This document shows positions 1-7,177 of a DNA stretch of 34,937 nucleotides, in pieces; the stretch's first letter is position 1, and every line of letters starts with the position of its first letter. The translations under genes and the position numbers were made by a program. The stretch comes from a virus: positions 1 to 34,937 of the IMG/VR virus record IMGVR_UViG_3300047496_000120. One strand, 5' to 3'. The notes under the pieces are model-generated. The model was not told the DNA's origin, searched no databases, and saw nothing but the letters and a program-made list of their open reading frames with translations.

Positions 1-127
1 GCATATTATGCCCTTTCGTAGTAATTGCTCCTGAGAGCAAGGTTAGTAATATCCTCTAACTACGTGCCTCGGCAGGTGGCTTCGCATCCTGTGCCGTATC
101 GCCCTTAAGGGCCTGTGCTATAGTTAC
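1..127. repeat. Terminal direct repeat, left copy (circular contig overlap)
   Basis: These 127 bases are identical to the last 127 bases of the window (34811-34937). A perfect repeat that cuts through the 3' end of the portal gene and the start of the next gene is best read as an assembly overlap on a circular or circularly permuted molecule. The length 127 is also a common maximum assembly k-mer, which supports an artefact of circularity. A real short terminal repeat in the packaged DNA cannot be excluded from sequence alone. Confidence 0.93.
25..40. other. Small intercistronic hairpin after the portal gene
   Basis: TTGCTC and GAGCAA form a 6-bp perfect stem with a CTGA loop. On the minus strand it lies between the portal stop codon and the ribosome-binding site of the next gene across the circle junction (34814). 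No U-tract follows, so it is more likely an mRNA end or processing structure than a full terminator. Confidence 0.4.
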
Positions 128-2068
128 TAATTTATGTAAATGTGTAAGATCAAGACCTTCAAGCTCTTTAAGTATCTTCACATAGTTCATTAATGCTTCT
201 TCTTCGTCTTTATTAGCTTGTGCGCGTCGTTCTTCTGCAAGTGCTTTATTTTCTTCTACACGGCTTAAACGTTCATACCCAAGTCCTTGATCTGCAACTG
301 CACGTGCATTGGCCAAGGCTGTTCGTGCTTGTGACTCTTCAATAGCAACTTGTGTTTGTTGTTGTTGTATTTGATCACGTTGTTCTGAAGCCTTTCGAAT
401 CGAATCGAGTAGTTCTTTTTTGTTCTGGATAGTAGCCGATTCAATGAGCACATCATCGGGTATCGGTACACCAACTTCACGCAAATGCAGATATTGTGCA
501 AATTGCATCTGTTTTTGTGTAGCAGTATTAAGACCGTCTTCTATCACAATATCGTAGATACCAAAGTTCTTATTATAAAACTCAGGACTTGGTTGATCTT
601 CAAGTATTCTATTTATCTTACCAGGCGTAAAGTTCTGTTGAACAATCTTTAAAATCTGTTTACCCAGTAACTTTTGTGTACGATCAAGTTGATCAAATAA
701 TCCTTCAAGCGTAGTAAGTCCAGCTCCTTGCCGTAACATCGAAAGTATGCCTGCTTTATCATCAACAGCAGAACCCATAAGCTCTTCATTCACGCCAGAC
801 AAGGTCATAATCTCTTTGCCGAGCGCTTCAGATAATGCAATCATGGATGGTGGCACGGATGGAGCCTGTATAGGTATAATATCAGTTATATTGGCATCTT
901 CTTTAAGAGCTACCCCTTTACCTTGTCCATGCAAAAATACATCAGCAGGATTCACTAGAGCATTCTCTTTATAGATATAGCCGCTGGTTATTTGTGATTC
1001 AAGAATATCTAATTCTATATTACGTCTACGTGAATAGAGGTATTGTGCATCGCGCAGATTAGTAACTACTGATTGTACACGTAACGGAAAATAAGGTATC
1101 TGTGGGTTATAATAGGCAAACATTGGTATAAACGGATAATCATCACCAGTTACGTTCGGGCCATGATAGATGACTTTACCTTGTACAACTATTGCTAATT
1201 TAACTGTCGGAACATCCTGCTCTATAACGGTAAGTTGCTTATGCATTCTTAGGAACTGACTCATAAGCTCTCTGTCTTCCGACTTCCATTCAAAGGTCTC
1301 ACCATTCGTTACATCAACTAACATTAATTGTTTGCGATAATCACGATAGTAAAATTCGTCATATGTTAATAGGTTCTGAAATGACAGATTGAACGATTCT
1401 GGCATGTATTGGAATTTACCGTCGCGTCCTGCTCCTGCCTTTGCAACCATACCAACTATTTCTTCAGCATGATCAGGTAATAAGCTTGCCGCTGCTGCTG
1501 GTGCCATAAATGAACGGCTCCAAATACCGTTACAATCAGACATATCATGTTTACGGAAATAGGGATCTACAATAATGGAGTTGTAATGTTTATTATCTAC
1601 CTTAATATCGCCAGATATTGGATCAGAACGATAGTCTACCCATACATGTAGAAAGTTAAGACCGGCAACACAGGCACCTTGAAAGGCATCTGATATCGTC
1701 TCTAAGATACCTTCCTTTTGCGTAAGCCATAATAATACCTTAGTAAACTGATCTGCCGTATGTGCATCAGCATTCTCTACGGGTGTACAGATCATTGATT
1801 TACGGTTACGACGTTGATGGCCAGTTATCATATTAACTATAGGCCGTATACGATTAAAATTAAACGTACGACGGCCCTGAAAGGGGAGATTACCATAAAA
1901 ATTGGAATAGATATCAGCATCGTTTGCTTCAAAGCGTGTATTAGTATCAGCTTCTGACCAATATGATTGATTGATCGTTATACAATCTTGATAAAACTGT
2001 TCCATTCTAGGAAGTACTGATTTATCTAAATTATCATAATATTGTGGAGCAAGGTTTGGAAATATCAA
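56..2068 (-). CDS. Portal protein (P22-like podovirus portal)
   Basis: 670 residues. The portal forms the dodecameric ring at one capsid vertex through which DNA enters and leaves and to which terminase and adaptor bind. The N-terminal part shows the pattern seen in podovirus portals: RRTFNFNRIRPIVNMITGHQ near residues 66-85, then QRRNRKSM, a helix-rich stretch and a VDPYF..HDMSDC segment near 167-178. The last ~120 residues are glutamine-, alanine- and glutamate-rich helix, as expected for the portal barrel or crown. The start codon is TTG, preceded by GGAGAG at good spacing, with no in-frame ATG until about residue 22. It lies downstream of the terminase on the same strand, the usual order. 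Family assignment is by pattern recognition; length is close to other podovirus portals. Confidence 0.88.
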   Translation of the reverse strand: MIFPNLAPQYYDNLDKSVLPRMEQFYQDCITINQSYWSEADTNTRFEANDADIYSNFYGNLPFQGRRTFNFNRIRPIVNMITGHQRRNRKSMICTPVENADAHTADQFTKVLLWLTQKEGILETISDAFQGACVAGLNFLHVWVDYRSDPISGDIKVDNKHYNSIIVDPYFRKHDMSDCNGIWSRSFMAPAAAASLLPDHAEEIVGMVAKAGAGRDGKFQYMPESFNLSFQNLLTYDEFYYRDYRKQLMLVDVTNGETFEWKSEDRELMSQFLRMHKQLTVIEQDVPTVKLAIVVQGKVIYHGPNVTGDDYPFIPMFAYYNPQIPYFPLRVQSVVTNLRDAQYLYSRRRNIELDILESQITSGYIYKENALVNPADVFLHGQGKGVALKEDANITDIIPIQAPSVPPSMIALSEALGKEIMTLSGVNEELMGSAVDDKAGILSMLRQGAGLTTLEGLFDQLDRTQKLLGKQILKIVQQNFTPGKINRILEDQPSPEFYNKNFGIYDIVIEDGLNTATQKQMQFAQYLHLREVGVPIPDDVLIESATIQNKKELLDSIRKASEQRDQIQQQQTQVAIEESQARTALANARAVADQGLGYERLSRVEENKALAEERRAQANKDEEEALMNYVKILKELEGLDLTHLHKLVTIAQALKGDTAQDAKPPAEARS

Positions 2069-2134
2069 AAGCTCTCCAAGGGGTTAGATTTTAACTGTTA
2101 GTCTAAAAGCCGACTCTTTGGTTTGCAAGTAAAT

Positions 2135-2383
2135 TTACTCTATATGTAATTGATATTCTGAATCAAGGGTAAGTTTATTGATTACATGGATACCAACATC
2201 TTCTGCTTGGTCCAATATAAACTCCATGCCATCTGTTTGGAAATCTTTAACGGTAATAGTAAAATAGTTATCATGATCGTTAATAATGTAACATACATCA
2301 CCCGGCTCCATATCAGGAATACGTGGTTGTTTAAGCGATTCAAAATATAATGATAACATAAGAATACAACAGAGCATTGTCAT
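2135..2383 (-). CDS. Small protein with hydrophobic N terminus, between terminase and portal
   Basis: 82 residues from the ATG at 2383. It begins with a short hydrophobic run (MTMLCCILMLSLYF), which could be a signal anchor, followed by an acidic soluble region with a GDVCYIINDHDNYFTI core that looks beta-rich. The reading frame stays open upstream to an ATG at 2470, but that start would overlap the terminase 3' end by 77 bases. The 2383 start lies just past the terminase stop, with a weak GGAT ahead of it. It is co-oriented with terminase and portal and probably co-transcribed. Function is not recognised. Confidence 0.6.
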   Translation of the reverse strand: MTMLCCILMLSLYFESLKQPRIPDMEPGDVCYIINDHDNYFTITVKDFQTDGMEFILDQAEDVGIHVINKLTLDSEYQLHIE

Positions 2384-2393
2384 ATTAATCCAA

Positions 2394-4820
2394 TCAGTAT
2401 GTAGGTTTTTGAAATACTGAAGCAAAGGTAGACGTTTGACCATACCGTGCTTCATTAAATCGTTGATCAAGTTCCTTAGAGCTTAGCCCATCTTTTGTCT
2501 TAGGTAAAGATACGCACAAATAACGAAAACTATCTGCAAAATGAGACGACCAATCATGTAGGGGAGTAGATTTGTAATTTTGTCTTTTTTGGTCGTATTC
2601 GTAGCGATAATTTTCAAGACACTTAATAAGCCTGGCACATTTCTTCTCATCTATCCAAACCTTTGGTAGTGTAGACCGACATGCTTCTATACCGTCCTGT
2701 AAACTGAAATCATCGGCTGTAGTAAACTTAAGCCCTAATTGCCGCGCTTTTTCTATACGTGTTATACCTGAACCAAACTCTTGAACTGCAATATCATGTG
2801 GTGCAATATGTTTACCATAGGTATATGGTTTAGATTGCAAAATATTCACGTAATGTTCAAGGCCTTCTCGGTTCTTTTCATAGCAATCTATTATGCGCAC
2901 AGACCCAGAAATATGCTGCCAAAAAATGATCGAAGTCATATCTGCAACGCCAATATCCCAACTGGTATGTACCTTATGTGCCGGCTCCCAATTAATCTGT
3001 CCTATTTGTCCATTAAGATTCATCTTATCTATATAGGACATATATACTGATCCAGTAACACCAAGATCCCAACTAGTCCAATATTCTTGTTGTGCCATTT
3101 CCCAGCTCATCTCGCCATTATCAATCTCTTCTTGGATCATCTGTGGATCAATATGCTGAGTATCATCAAGGGTTAGTTTTGAGGTATACCAACTTGGTGT
3201 ACGTTCAGCTATCTTAAACAGATCATAGAGATGGTTCTTGCCACGTGGTGTACTGCAAAATATACTCCATCCGCCGTTTGCTAATAACACGGGACGGAAG
3301 AACTGGTAACAAGCTGGATTCTGTAACGAGTACTCGCTGTAAATAATGCCCCGCGGATTTGTGCCTACAAGTGAATCGATATTTTCACTACCGCATATCT
3401 GGATAATGCTGGAGTTTTTAAGTCGTATTTTCATTTCTTGTGAATTGAGCGATTCGATCCATGACTTGGGAACATAATCCAGAAATCGATGTCCTTCAAT
3501 AGTAATGGAATCCCAGATACATTTCTTTCCCTGTGCATAGGTAGGAAATATATAGAAATAAACCCCCTTATGATTGATAGCTTGGTTAATCATTATGTTA
3601 AATGCACAAATATCCTTACCACTATTATGTACTAGATAGCCATTTGCTACAAAGTTGCCATAGGTAGTTGTTTCTAGATCATATAGTTCTTCATCGGGAT
3701 TGTCTTTTATGTCTACTTTGCTTCTAAAACAGCCTTTAACTATTTTGGTTGATCGTTTGCTTGCTTCTATTTTCGAATATGCAGATTGTTGAGCTTCTTG
3801 TTTACCATAAATTGGGCCACCATTTAATAACCGCTTAATAGCAGAGTTCTTGGATATCCTTATCTTCCAATTTGATGATTTTTCATTAAAGAGAACATGG
3901 GGAACTATACCCATCTTACGTAATAACCAATAATAATCCCAAGCCATATCGTATGATTGACCTACGCTTATAGTAATTTCAGTTGCCGGAGGTATTTTTC
4001 GTAAACCTCGTTTAGGATCAATCGTTTCGAATCCTTGTTTCTGCGAATATATATTACCATCTGATGAGATAACTGCAGCAAAGAACCTCAACAATGATAT
4101 TTCATCAAAGTCCCATATAATGGGATTTAATCTCCTCTTACTTTTGGGTTTATCTAAACCATCTTTCCCAAATAGATCTTTTATTTTATTTAAAATATAA
4201 CCACCATCTTTAGTGCCATTGATGAATTCCAGATCATAACCATTTCCTTTTGGTCGCCAAAGTAGAATATAACCAAATAACTTATGGGATAAAAAGGCTA
4301 CACGATCAAGTATTTCTTTATTGGTGTTCGTAAACTTAGGTTGTTGGTATCCTGAAACGTAACCATCACATATCATATATCCTAGAAATTCAGCTAGATC
4401 AGGACTGTGTTCTTTTCCTAGTGGGATTCCAGCATAATTAAGTAAATAGTTATACTCAGTTAATTCACTAACTTTTCTCCAATAAACAATATCACTATCA
4501 TAACGCATATAAGCAAATTGATGGTCATCTGAAGCAATAATGGGAAGATAGCCATTAGATTTAATATGTTTAGTTTGTTTAGTTTCAGTTTTCCAAACAT
4601 CTTTAACGATATCTACAACAAACTGATTCCCATTCCATGAAAGTATTTTATCGCCTGCTTGAATATCTTTTAATAGTTTATGTGAGCCATTTTCAAGCAA
4701 TATATGGGTATTACCAGATAAACATCGCCGCGGCCACACCGTGATGGCTTTGCGTATATTTCTCTGTTCAATTGCTTCGATCAAATCTACTTGATATGGT
4801 CGTGCTTCAAATGCTAACAT
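2394..4820 (-). CDS. terL: Terminase large subunit, interrupted by an intein
   Basis: 808-residue precursor. Removal of residues 33-399 (an intein) leaves a 441-residue terminase: an ATPase that drives DNA into the prohead plus a nuclease that cuts the concatemer. In the spliced protein the Walker A motif reads PRRSGKD (about residues 30-36), rebuilt exactly across the splice point. Downstream are a Walker B-like GIIYSEYS (about 123-130), a coupling motif FCSTPRGK (about 154-161), and nuclease-domain signatures SWDIGVADMTS and a C-terminal HDWSSHFADSFRY carrying the expected acidic residues. The start is 2 bases after the stop of the upstream RHH gene. Without splicing the P-loop is broken, so packaging should depend on intein excision. 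Confidence 0.93.
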   Translation of the reverse strand: MLAFEARPYQVDLIEAIEQRNIRKAITVWPRRCLSGNTHILLENGSHKLLKDIQAGDKILSWNGNQFVVDIVKDVWKTETKQTKHIKSNGYLPIIASDDHQFAYMRYDSDIVYWRKVSELTEYNYLLNYAGIPLGKEHSPDLAEFLGYMICDGYVSGYQQPKFTNTNKEILDRVAFLSHKLFGYILLWRPKGNGYDLEFINGTKDGGYILNKIKDLFGKDGLDKPKSKRRLNPIIWDFDEISLLRFFAAVISSDGNIYSQKQGFETIDPKRGLRKIPPATEITISVGQSYDMAWDYYWLLRKMGIVPHVLFNEKSSNWKIRISKNSAIKRLLNGGPIYGKQEAQQSAYSKIEASKRSTKIVKGCFRSKVDIKDNPDEELYDLETTTYGNFVANGYLVHNSGKDICAFNIMINQAINHKGVYFYIFPTYAQGKKCIWDSITIEGHRFLDYVPKSWIESLNSQEMKIRLKNSSIIQICGSENIDSLVGTNPRGIIYSEYSLQNPACYQFFRPVLLANGGWSIFCSTPRGKNHLYDLFKIAERTPSWYTSKLTLDDTQHIDPQMIQEEIDNGEMSWEMAQQEYWTSWDLGVTGSVYMSYIDKMNLNGQIGQINWEPAHKVHTSWDIGVADMTSIIFWQHISGSVRIIDCYEKNREGLEHYVNILQSKPYTYGKHIAPHDIAVQEFGSGITRIEKARQLGLKFTTADDFSLQDGIEACRSTLPKVWIDEKKCARLIKCLENYRYEYDQKRQNYKSTPLHDWSSHFADSFRYLCVSLPKTKDGLSSKELDQRFNEARYGQTSTFASVFQKPTY
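3624..4724 (-). mobile_element. LAGLIDADG intein in the Walker A motif of the terminase
   Basis: 367 residues in frame inside the terminase. The N-terminal splicing block is CLSGNTHILL (Cys1) followed by IQAGDKILSW. The C-terminal end is TTTYGNFVANGYLVHN, with the penultimate His and terminal Asn, and the first extein residue after it is Ser (SGKD). Two dodecapeptide motifs of a LAGLIDADG homing endonuclease lie between the splicing blocks: LAEFLGYMICDGYVSG (intein residues ~111-126) and LLRFFAAVISSDGNIY (~211-226). Both keep the acidic residue at the catalytic position (CDG, SDG), so the endonuclease looks intact. Insertion is after Arg32 and before SGKD, a P-loop site typical of inteins. 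Everything needed for splicing and homing appears present. Confidence 0.95.
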
Positions 4821-4822
4821 GT

Positions 4823-5020
4823 TTAATCTATCGAATGCATTAAGCAGGGTGGAAGGGAACTTTTTTCATACTTTACAATAAGATCGTCAATTGCTTCAGT
4901 TGCCAATGAACGAACGGAACAATCAATATCATCAGCAAGATGTTTTAGTTTACGATAACTCTCTCTTGGAACGCGTACATTACATATATTTTCTGGATGA
5001 TCTACTGGTCTCTCAGACAT
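4823..5020 (-). CDS. Ribbon-helix-helix (Arc/CopG-like) small protein
   Basis: 65 residues. The core NICNVRVPRESYRKLKHLAD followed by a second helix SVRSLATEAIDDLI has the strand-helix-helix pattern of ribbon-helix-helix DNA-binding proteins, which bind as dimers through the beta strand (VRVPRES here). A strong GGGAG precedes the ATG at 5020. The stop is 2 bases before the terminase start, so the two are probably translated together. It may be a transcriptional regulator of the packaging operon. Its position just ahead of the large terminase also allows a packaging-related DNA-binding role, though it is far shorter than usual small terminases. Confidence 0.7.
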   Translation of the reverse strand: MSERPVDHPENICNVRVPRESYRKLKHLADDIDCSVRSLATEAIDDLIVKYEKSSLPPCLMHSID

Positions 5021-5078
5021 ATATTACTCCCTTAAAAGCATGCATCTCCTCTAGGATATACTACCTAAAAAAATAGTG

Positions 5079-5261
5079 TTATTCTTTTGTATCATTCTGT
5101 ATGTCCGAGATAATATCATCTTGTAGTAATTCTATTTCAGATAATAGATCATCAAGAATAGTATTATCAATTCCAAAAAACTCGTCATCACGCTTGAAAA
5201 AGTTATACATCTCAACCAGTTCTTGTAAGTTCTGTAAATGAACAAATCTACCATGGTTCAC
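5079..5261 (-). CDS. Acidic small protein, unknown function
   Basis: 60 residues, strongly acidic in the C-terminal half (LLSEIELLQDDIISDI), predicted mostly helical. The start is GTG at 5261, preceded by AGGAAAC at good spacing; no in-frame ATG is available. It sits in the leftward run of small genes between the HTH gene at 6736 and the terminase. No family recognised. The amphipathic acidic helix would suit a protein-protein inhibitor, but that is a guess. Confidence 0.65.
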   Translation of the reverse strand: MNHGRFVHLQNLQELVEMYNFFKRDDEFFGIDNTILDDLLSEIELLQDDIISDIQNDTKE

Positions 5262-5339
5262 TTTGTTTCCTAGTAAGATAATGTGTTTAATTATGTCTTT
5301 TCATTCAGAACATGCCAATCAATGTATTCATCTTCAATC

Positions 5340-5609
5340 CTAGGGGTTATTACAGTTACAATGCTCAACAATCTTTTTTATTAGTAAAAAAATAGTTTTA
5401 CCATCTCCCGGAACTTTAGGATTGATAACAAACATATTATCAGCGGCATGTTTACAATCACATAGTGTATAATGCGATTCAATTGATAATCGTAAAAAAT
5501 CTGATAAAAATGAGCTTCGCGGTATGGCATATTTTATATATGCACAATCTTGTTTACATTCATCACATAATTGATAAGGATACCATGAACCCATTACTCC
5601 TCTTTCCAT
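5340..5609 (-). CDS. Cysteine-rich small protein (probable zinc-binding), copy B
   Basis: 89 residues with clustered cysteines: CDECKQDC near residues 15-22, CDCKH near 50-54 and HCNC near the C terminus, consistent with one or two metal sites. Its first residues (MERGVMGS) and the DNA around its start are nearly the same as in the gene immediately upstream (5609-5806), which also has a CxxCxxxC cluster followed by a CxC segment. The ATG overlaps the upstream stop by one base (TAATG), so translation is coupled. The pair looks like a tandem duplication that has diverged. Function unknown; small zinc-binding phage proteins often act on host enzymes, but nothing here shows that directly. Confidence 0.68.
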   Translation of the reverse strand: MERGVMGSWYPYQLCDECKQDCAYIKYAIPRSSFLSDFLRLSIESHYTLCDCKHAADNMFVINPKVPGDGKTIFLLIKKIVEHCNCNNP

Positions 5610-5806
5610 TATGCATCCTCATTAGCCAATAATGCATCATGTTTGGGTTTACATTTGCAAATGTTTTTATGATTAGATCGACTGGTTCGTATTAATTCTT
5701 CTTCTAGAACTGACATACATTTAGTAATTTGAGTATAGGAACAATTATCGTCACACATTAAACATTTAATAATCAGTTTCATTGAGTCCATTACTTCTCT
5801 TTCCAT
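5609..5806 (-). CDS. Cysteine-rich small protein (probable zinc-binding), copy A
   Basis: 65 residues with CLMCDDNC near residues 15-22 and CKCKPKH near 50-56, a spacing much like that of its neighbour at 5340-5609. It starts MEREVMDS, matching the neighbour's start, and is preceded by the same GAGGATGCATA leader, which supplies the ribosome-binding site. Its ATG overlaps the stop of the 29-residue ORF upstream by one base. Function unknown. Confidence 0.66.
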   Translation of the reverse strand: MEREVMDSMKLIIKCLMCDDNCSYTQITKCMSVLEEELIRTSRSNHKNICKCKPKHDALLANEDA

Positions 5807-5895
5807 TATGCATCCTCGTATTGTTCAAACTCTAACGATTCTAGTATAAGGTCAAGTTCGTTCTGTATCTCTTCAAAGTGATCCATATAGACCAT
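5806..5895 (-). CDS. 29-residue acidic microprotein
   Basis: A short ORF with 9 Glu/Asp residues, beginning MVYMDHFEEIQNELD. The ATG at 5895 has a strong GGAGTAACA ahead of it, and the stop codon overlaps the start of the next gene (TAATG). The last codons (EDA) and the following bases are also shared with the end of the next gene. The ribosome-binding site plus tight coupling on both sides argue for a real microprotein or a translated leader controlling the two cysteine-rich genes. Confidence 0.55.
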   Translation of the reverse strand: MVYMDHFEEIQNELDLILESLEFEQYEDA

Positions 5896-5926
5896 TGTTA
5901 CTCCTATTATGAGTTATAGGTTACCT

Positions 5927-6073
5927 TTAACTGAAATTACAAATTTTGACCACGCAGACTTTCTGGCACATAATAATCTTTATAACGGGATTTGCTTTTT
6001 TCATGCGTAACCAGAACATCTCTTTGGCTAATTCTGAACATTGTTCTTGTGAAAGATAGTTATATAATGACAT
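5927..6073 (-). CDS. Small ORF, possibly frameshifted at an A6 run
   Basis: 48 residues starting MSLYNYLSQEQCSELAKEMF, with AAAGGAATTTA before the ATG at 6073 and the stop of the upstream gene 10 bases away. After residue 24 the frame crosses six adenines (minus strand, around 6000). From there the -1 frame reads KSRYKDYYVPESLRGQNL and stop, which looks more protein-like than the annotated C terminus (VVKICNFS). Either the gene carries a natural or sequencing frameshift, or the alternative frame is its own 34-residue ORF (5937-6041). The N-terminal part is the better supported half. Confidence 0.45.
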   Translation of the reverse strand: MSLYNYLSQEQCSELAKEMFWLRMKKANPVIKIIMCQKVCVVKICNFS

Positions 6074-6083
6074 TAAATTCCTT

Positions 6084-6467
6084 TTAGTTTTTAACTGATA
6101 ATGCGTCTTCTAACTCAGCTGATACTGCTTTATAGTTTATTATTGCTTTTTCCATAGCATCATTATTATTTTCTTTAAAACTATCGCTAAATCCTTCAAC
6201 TAGAGCTTTTGCTAAAGCAAAAGTTCTTTCAATCATCTCATGAGCTACCTTTTCATCACAATCATTATCTTCAAAGGTAATATGCCTTTTTTCTAAAATG
6301 GATCGAAAAGGCAATAGAATATAATATAGTTCACAAACCTGCAAAGACAGCTGAAGCACTGTTCTTTTTTTGCCATCCATGTCCATGCATTCATCTATAT
6401 GCTTAATGTTTGCAATTAATGATCGAAACAGTGCATTAATTACTATATCAAATTTGTGGTTAAACAT
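6084..6467 (-). CDS. 127-residue helical protein, paralogue of 11895-12278
   Basis: The frame is open up to a GTG at 6533, but the ATG at 6467 has TTAGGGATAAAA directly ahead of it and gives a protein of exactly 127 residues, the same length as the product of 11895-12278. The two align end to end: FNHKFDIVINALFRSL against INQSYKFVVASLFQSL at the N terminus and LEDALSVKN against YDTLSVKS at the C terminus. Both look all-helical. Both genes are associated with an HTH gene: this one directly downstream of one in the same operon, the other divergent from one. Function unknown; the duplicated arrangement suggests a part of a regulatory or host-takeover cassette. Confidence 0.75.
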   Translation of the reverse strand: MFNHKFDIVINALFRSLIANIKHIDECMDMDGKKRTVLQLSLQVCELYYILLPFRSILEKRHITFEDNDCDEKVAHEMIERTFALAKALVEGFSDSFKENNNDAMEKAIINYKAVSAELEDALSVKN

Positions 6468-6535
6468 TTTTATCCCTAACTTCATTTTCCGGGCACTTAT
6501 ATATTTGATCGCTAATCCATACTTTAGCTTCACAT

Positions 6536-6736
6536 TTATGTGGTTTTTCCATCAGACTCCTTCTTATCTATCCAATTAGCTATCTTCAGCATTGTATACG
6601 GAAAAGGTCGCCGCCTGGTATGTAGAAACATATTAAGCGTAGCAAATGCTATACCAACCTCGTGCGCCACCGAACGAAACGATTGGGGCTTATTCTTTAA
6701 AATGGTTAATACTCTATCTCTTATCTCGTCATACAT
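6536..6736 (-). CDS. Helix-turn-helix (Cro/XRE-like) regulator 1
   Basis: 66 residues. SFRSVAHEVGIAFATLNMFL has the pattern of a helix-turn-helix (Ala at helix 2, Gly in the turn, then the recognition helix), followed by helix PYTMLKIANWI. It resembles the 74-residue product of 11312-11536, with a similar layout around the HTH. It is transcribed leftward from a control region shared with the rightward gene at 6885, so it probably represses one or both of those promoters. The ATG at 6736 is preceded by AAAGG at suitable spacing. Confidence 0.75.
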   Translation of the reverse strand: MYDEIRDRVLTILKNKPQSFRSVAHEVGIAFATLNMFLHTRRRPFPYTMLKIANWIDKKESDGKTT

Positions 6737-6778
6737 AATAGACCTTTATAATTGTGCTCATCTCCTTTAGGTAGATAT

Positions 6779-6806
6779 AGTATACCAGATGTATAAACTT
6801 GTGCAA
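6779..6806 (-). promoter_or_regulatory. Putative leftward sigma70-type promoter
   Basis: On the minus strand, TTGCAC (6801-6806), a 16-base spacer and TATACT (6779-6784). It would drive HTH regulator 1 and the downstream small genes, perhaps to the terminase. It lies back to back with a rightward promoter. Prediction from consensus only. Confidence 0.5.
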
Positions 6807-6820
6807 TGTATATCAATGTG

Positions 6821-6848
6821 TTGACTTTGCTCATAGTTGTGTTATATT
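6821..6848 (+). promoter_or_regulatory. Putative rightward sigma70-type promoter
   Basis: TTGACT (6821-6826), a 16-base spacer and TATATT (6843-6848), about 35 bases ahead of the gene at 6885. The sequence TTATATTGATA followed by ATGAAAACA recurs at the other divergent control region (11621-11639), suggesting a shared operator or promoter ancestry. Confidence 0.55.
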
Positions 6849-6884
6849 GATAATAGATGAAAACAAAACACTGAAAGGGATGCG

Positions 6885-7100
6885 ATGGAAACTGATATGG
6901 AACGGGTGGATGGACCTATCTTTGATAGAGAAGGTATGAAATTTGATATAAAGGTCTGTGCTGATATAAAAGATGCTAATGGGTTCTTTCATTGTCATGA
7001 TGAAGATGAGAACTGTAAGCCTATGCATTTGAAGCATTGTATGGAATGTCATGAAATAGAAGAAGATCATAACTGGTGCTATGCATGCGATTGGAGATAA
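6885..7100 (+). CDS. Cys/His-rich small protein (probable zinc ribbon)
   Basis: 71 residues. The C-terminal half is dense in potential metal ligands: FFHCHDEDENC, HLKHCMECH and NWCYAC, which could form one or two zinc sites. The N-terminal half is acidic. AAAGGG precedes the ATG by 5 bases. It is the first gene of the rightward operon from the promoter at 6821-6848. No family recognised; a small early protein acting on host machinery is plausible from its place but unproven. Confidence 0.7.
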   Translation: METDMERVDGPIFDREGMKFDIKVCADIKDANGFFHCHDEDENCKPMHLKHCMECHEIEEDHNWCYACDWR

Positions 7101-7111
7101 GTAAGAAGTTA

Positions 7112-7168
7112 ATGAATAAACATGCCAATTTAGATGATATGAAAATATCACATGAATATATGATTTAG
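7112..7168 (+). CDS. Possible 18-residue microORF
   Basis: ATG at 7112 to TAG at 7166-7168, encoding MNKHANLDDMKISHEYMI. Only a weak AGAAG lies upstream. The stop is next to the ribosome-binding site of the gene at 7178, so it could be a coupling leader. Weakly supported. Confidence 0.22.
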   Translation: MNKHANLDDMKISHEYMI

Positions 7169-7177
7169 GGATAAACC

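Noticed and set aside
101-112. Perfect palindrome GCCCTTAAGGGC
   Set aside because: It lies inside the portal coding region with no other sign of function; isolated 12-base palindromes occur by chance.
5262-5339. Short minus-strand ORF reading IEDEYIDWHVLNEKT
   Set aside because: Protein-like, but it lacks an ATG/GTG start; only TTG without a ribosome-binding site is available.
6468-6533. GTG start at 6533 for the 127-residue protein
   Set aside because: The ATG at 6467 has a better ribosome-binding site and gives the same length as the paralogue.
6831-7151. Hydrophobic minus-strand ORF of 106 residues
   Set aside because: It covers the promoter region and is antisense to the better supported gene at 6885-7100.
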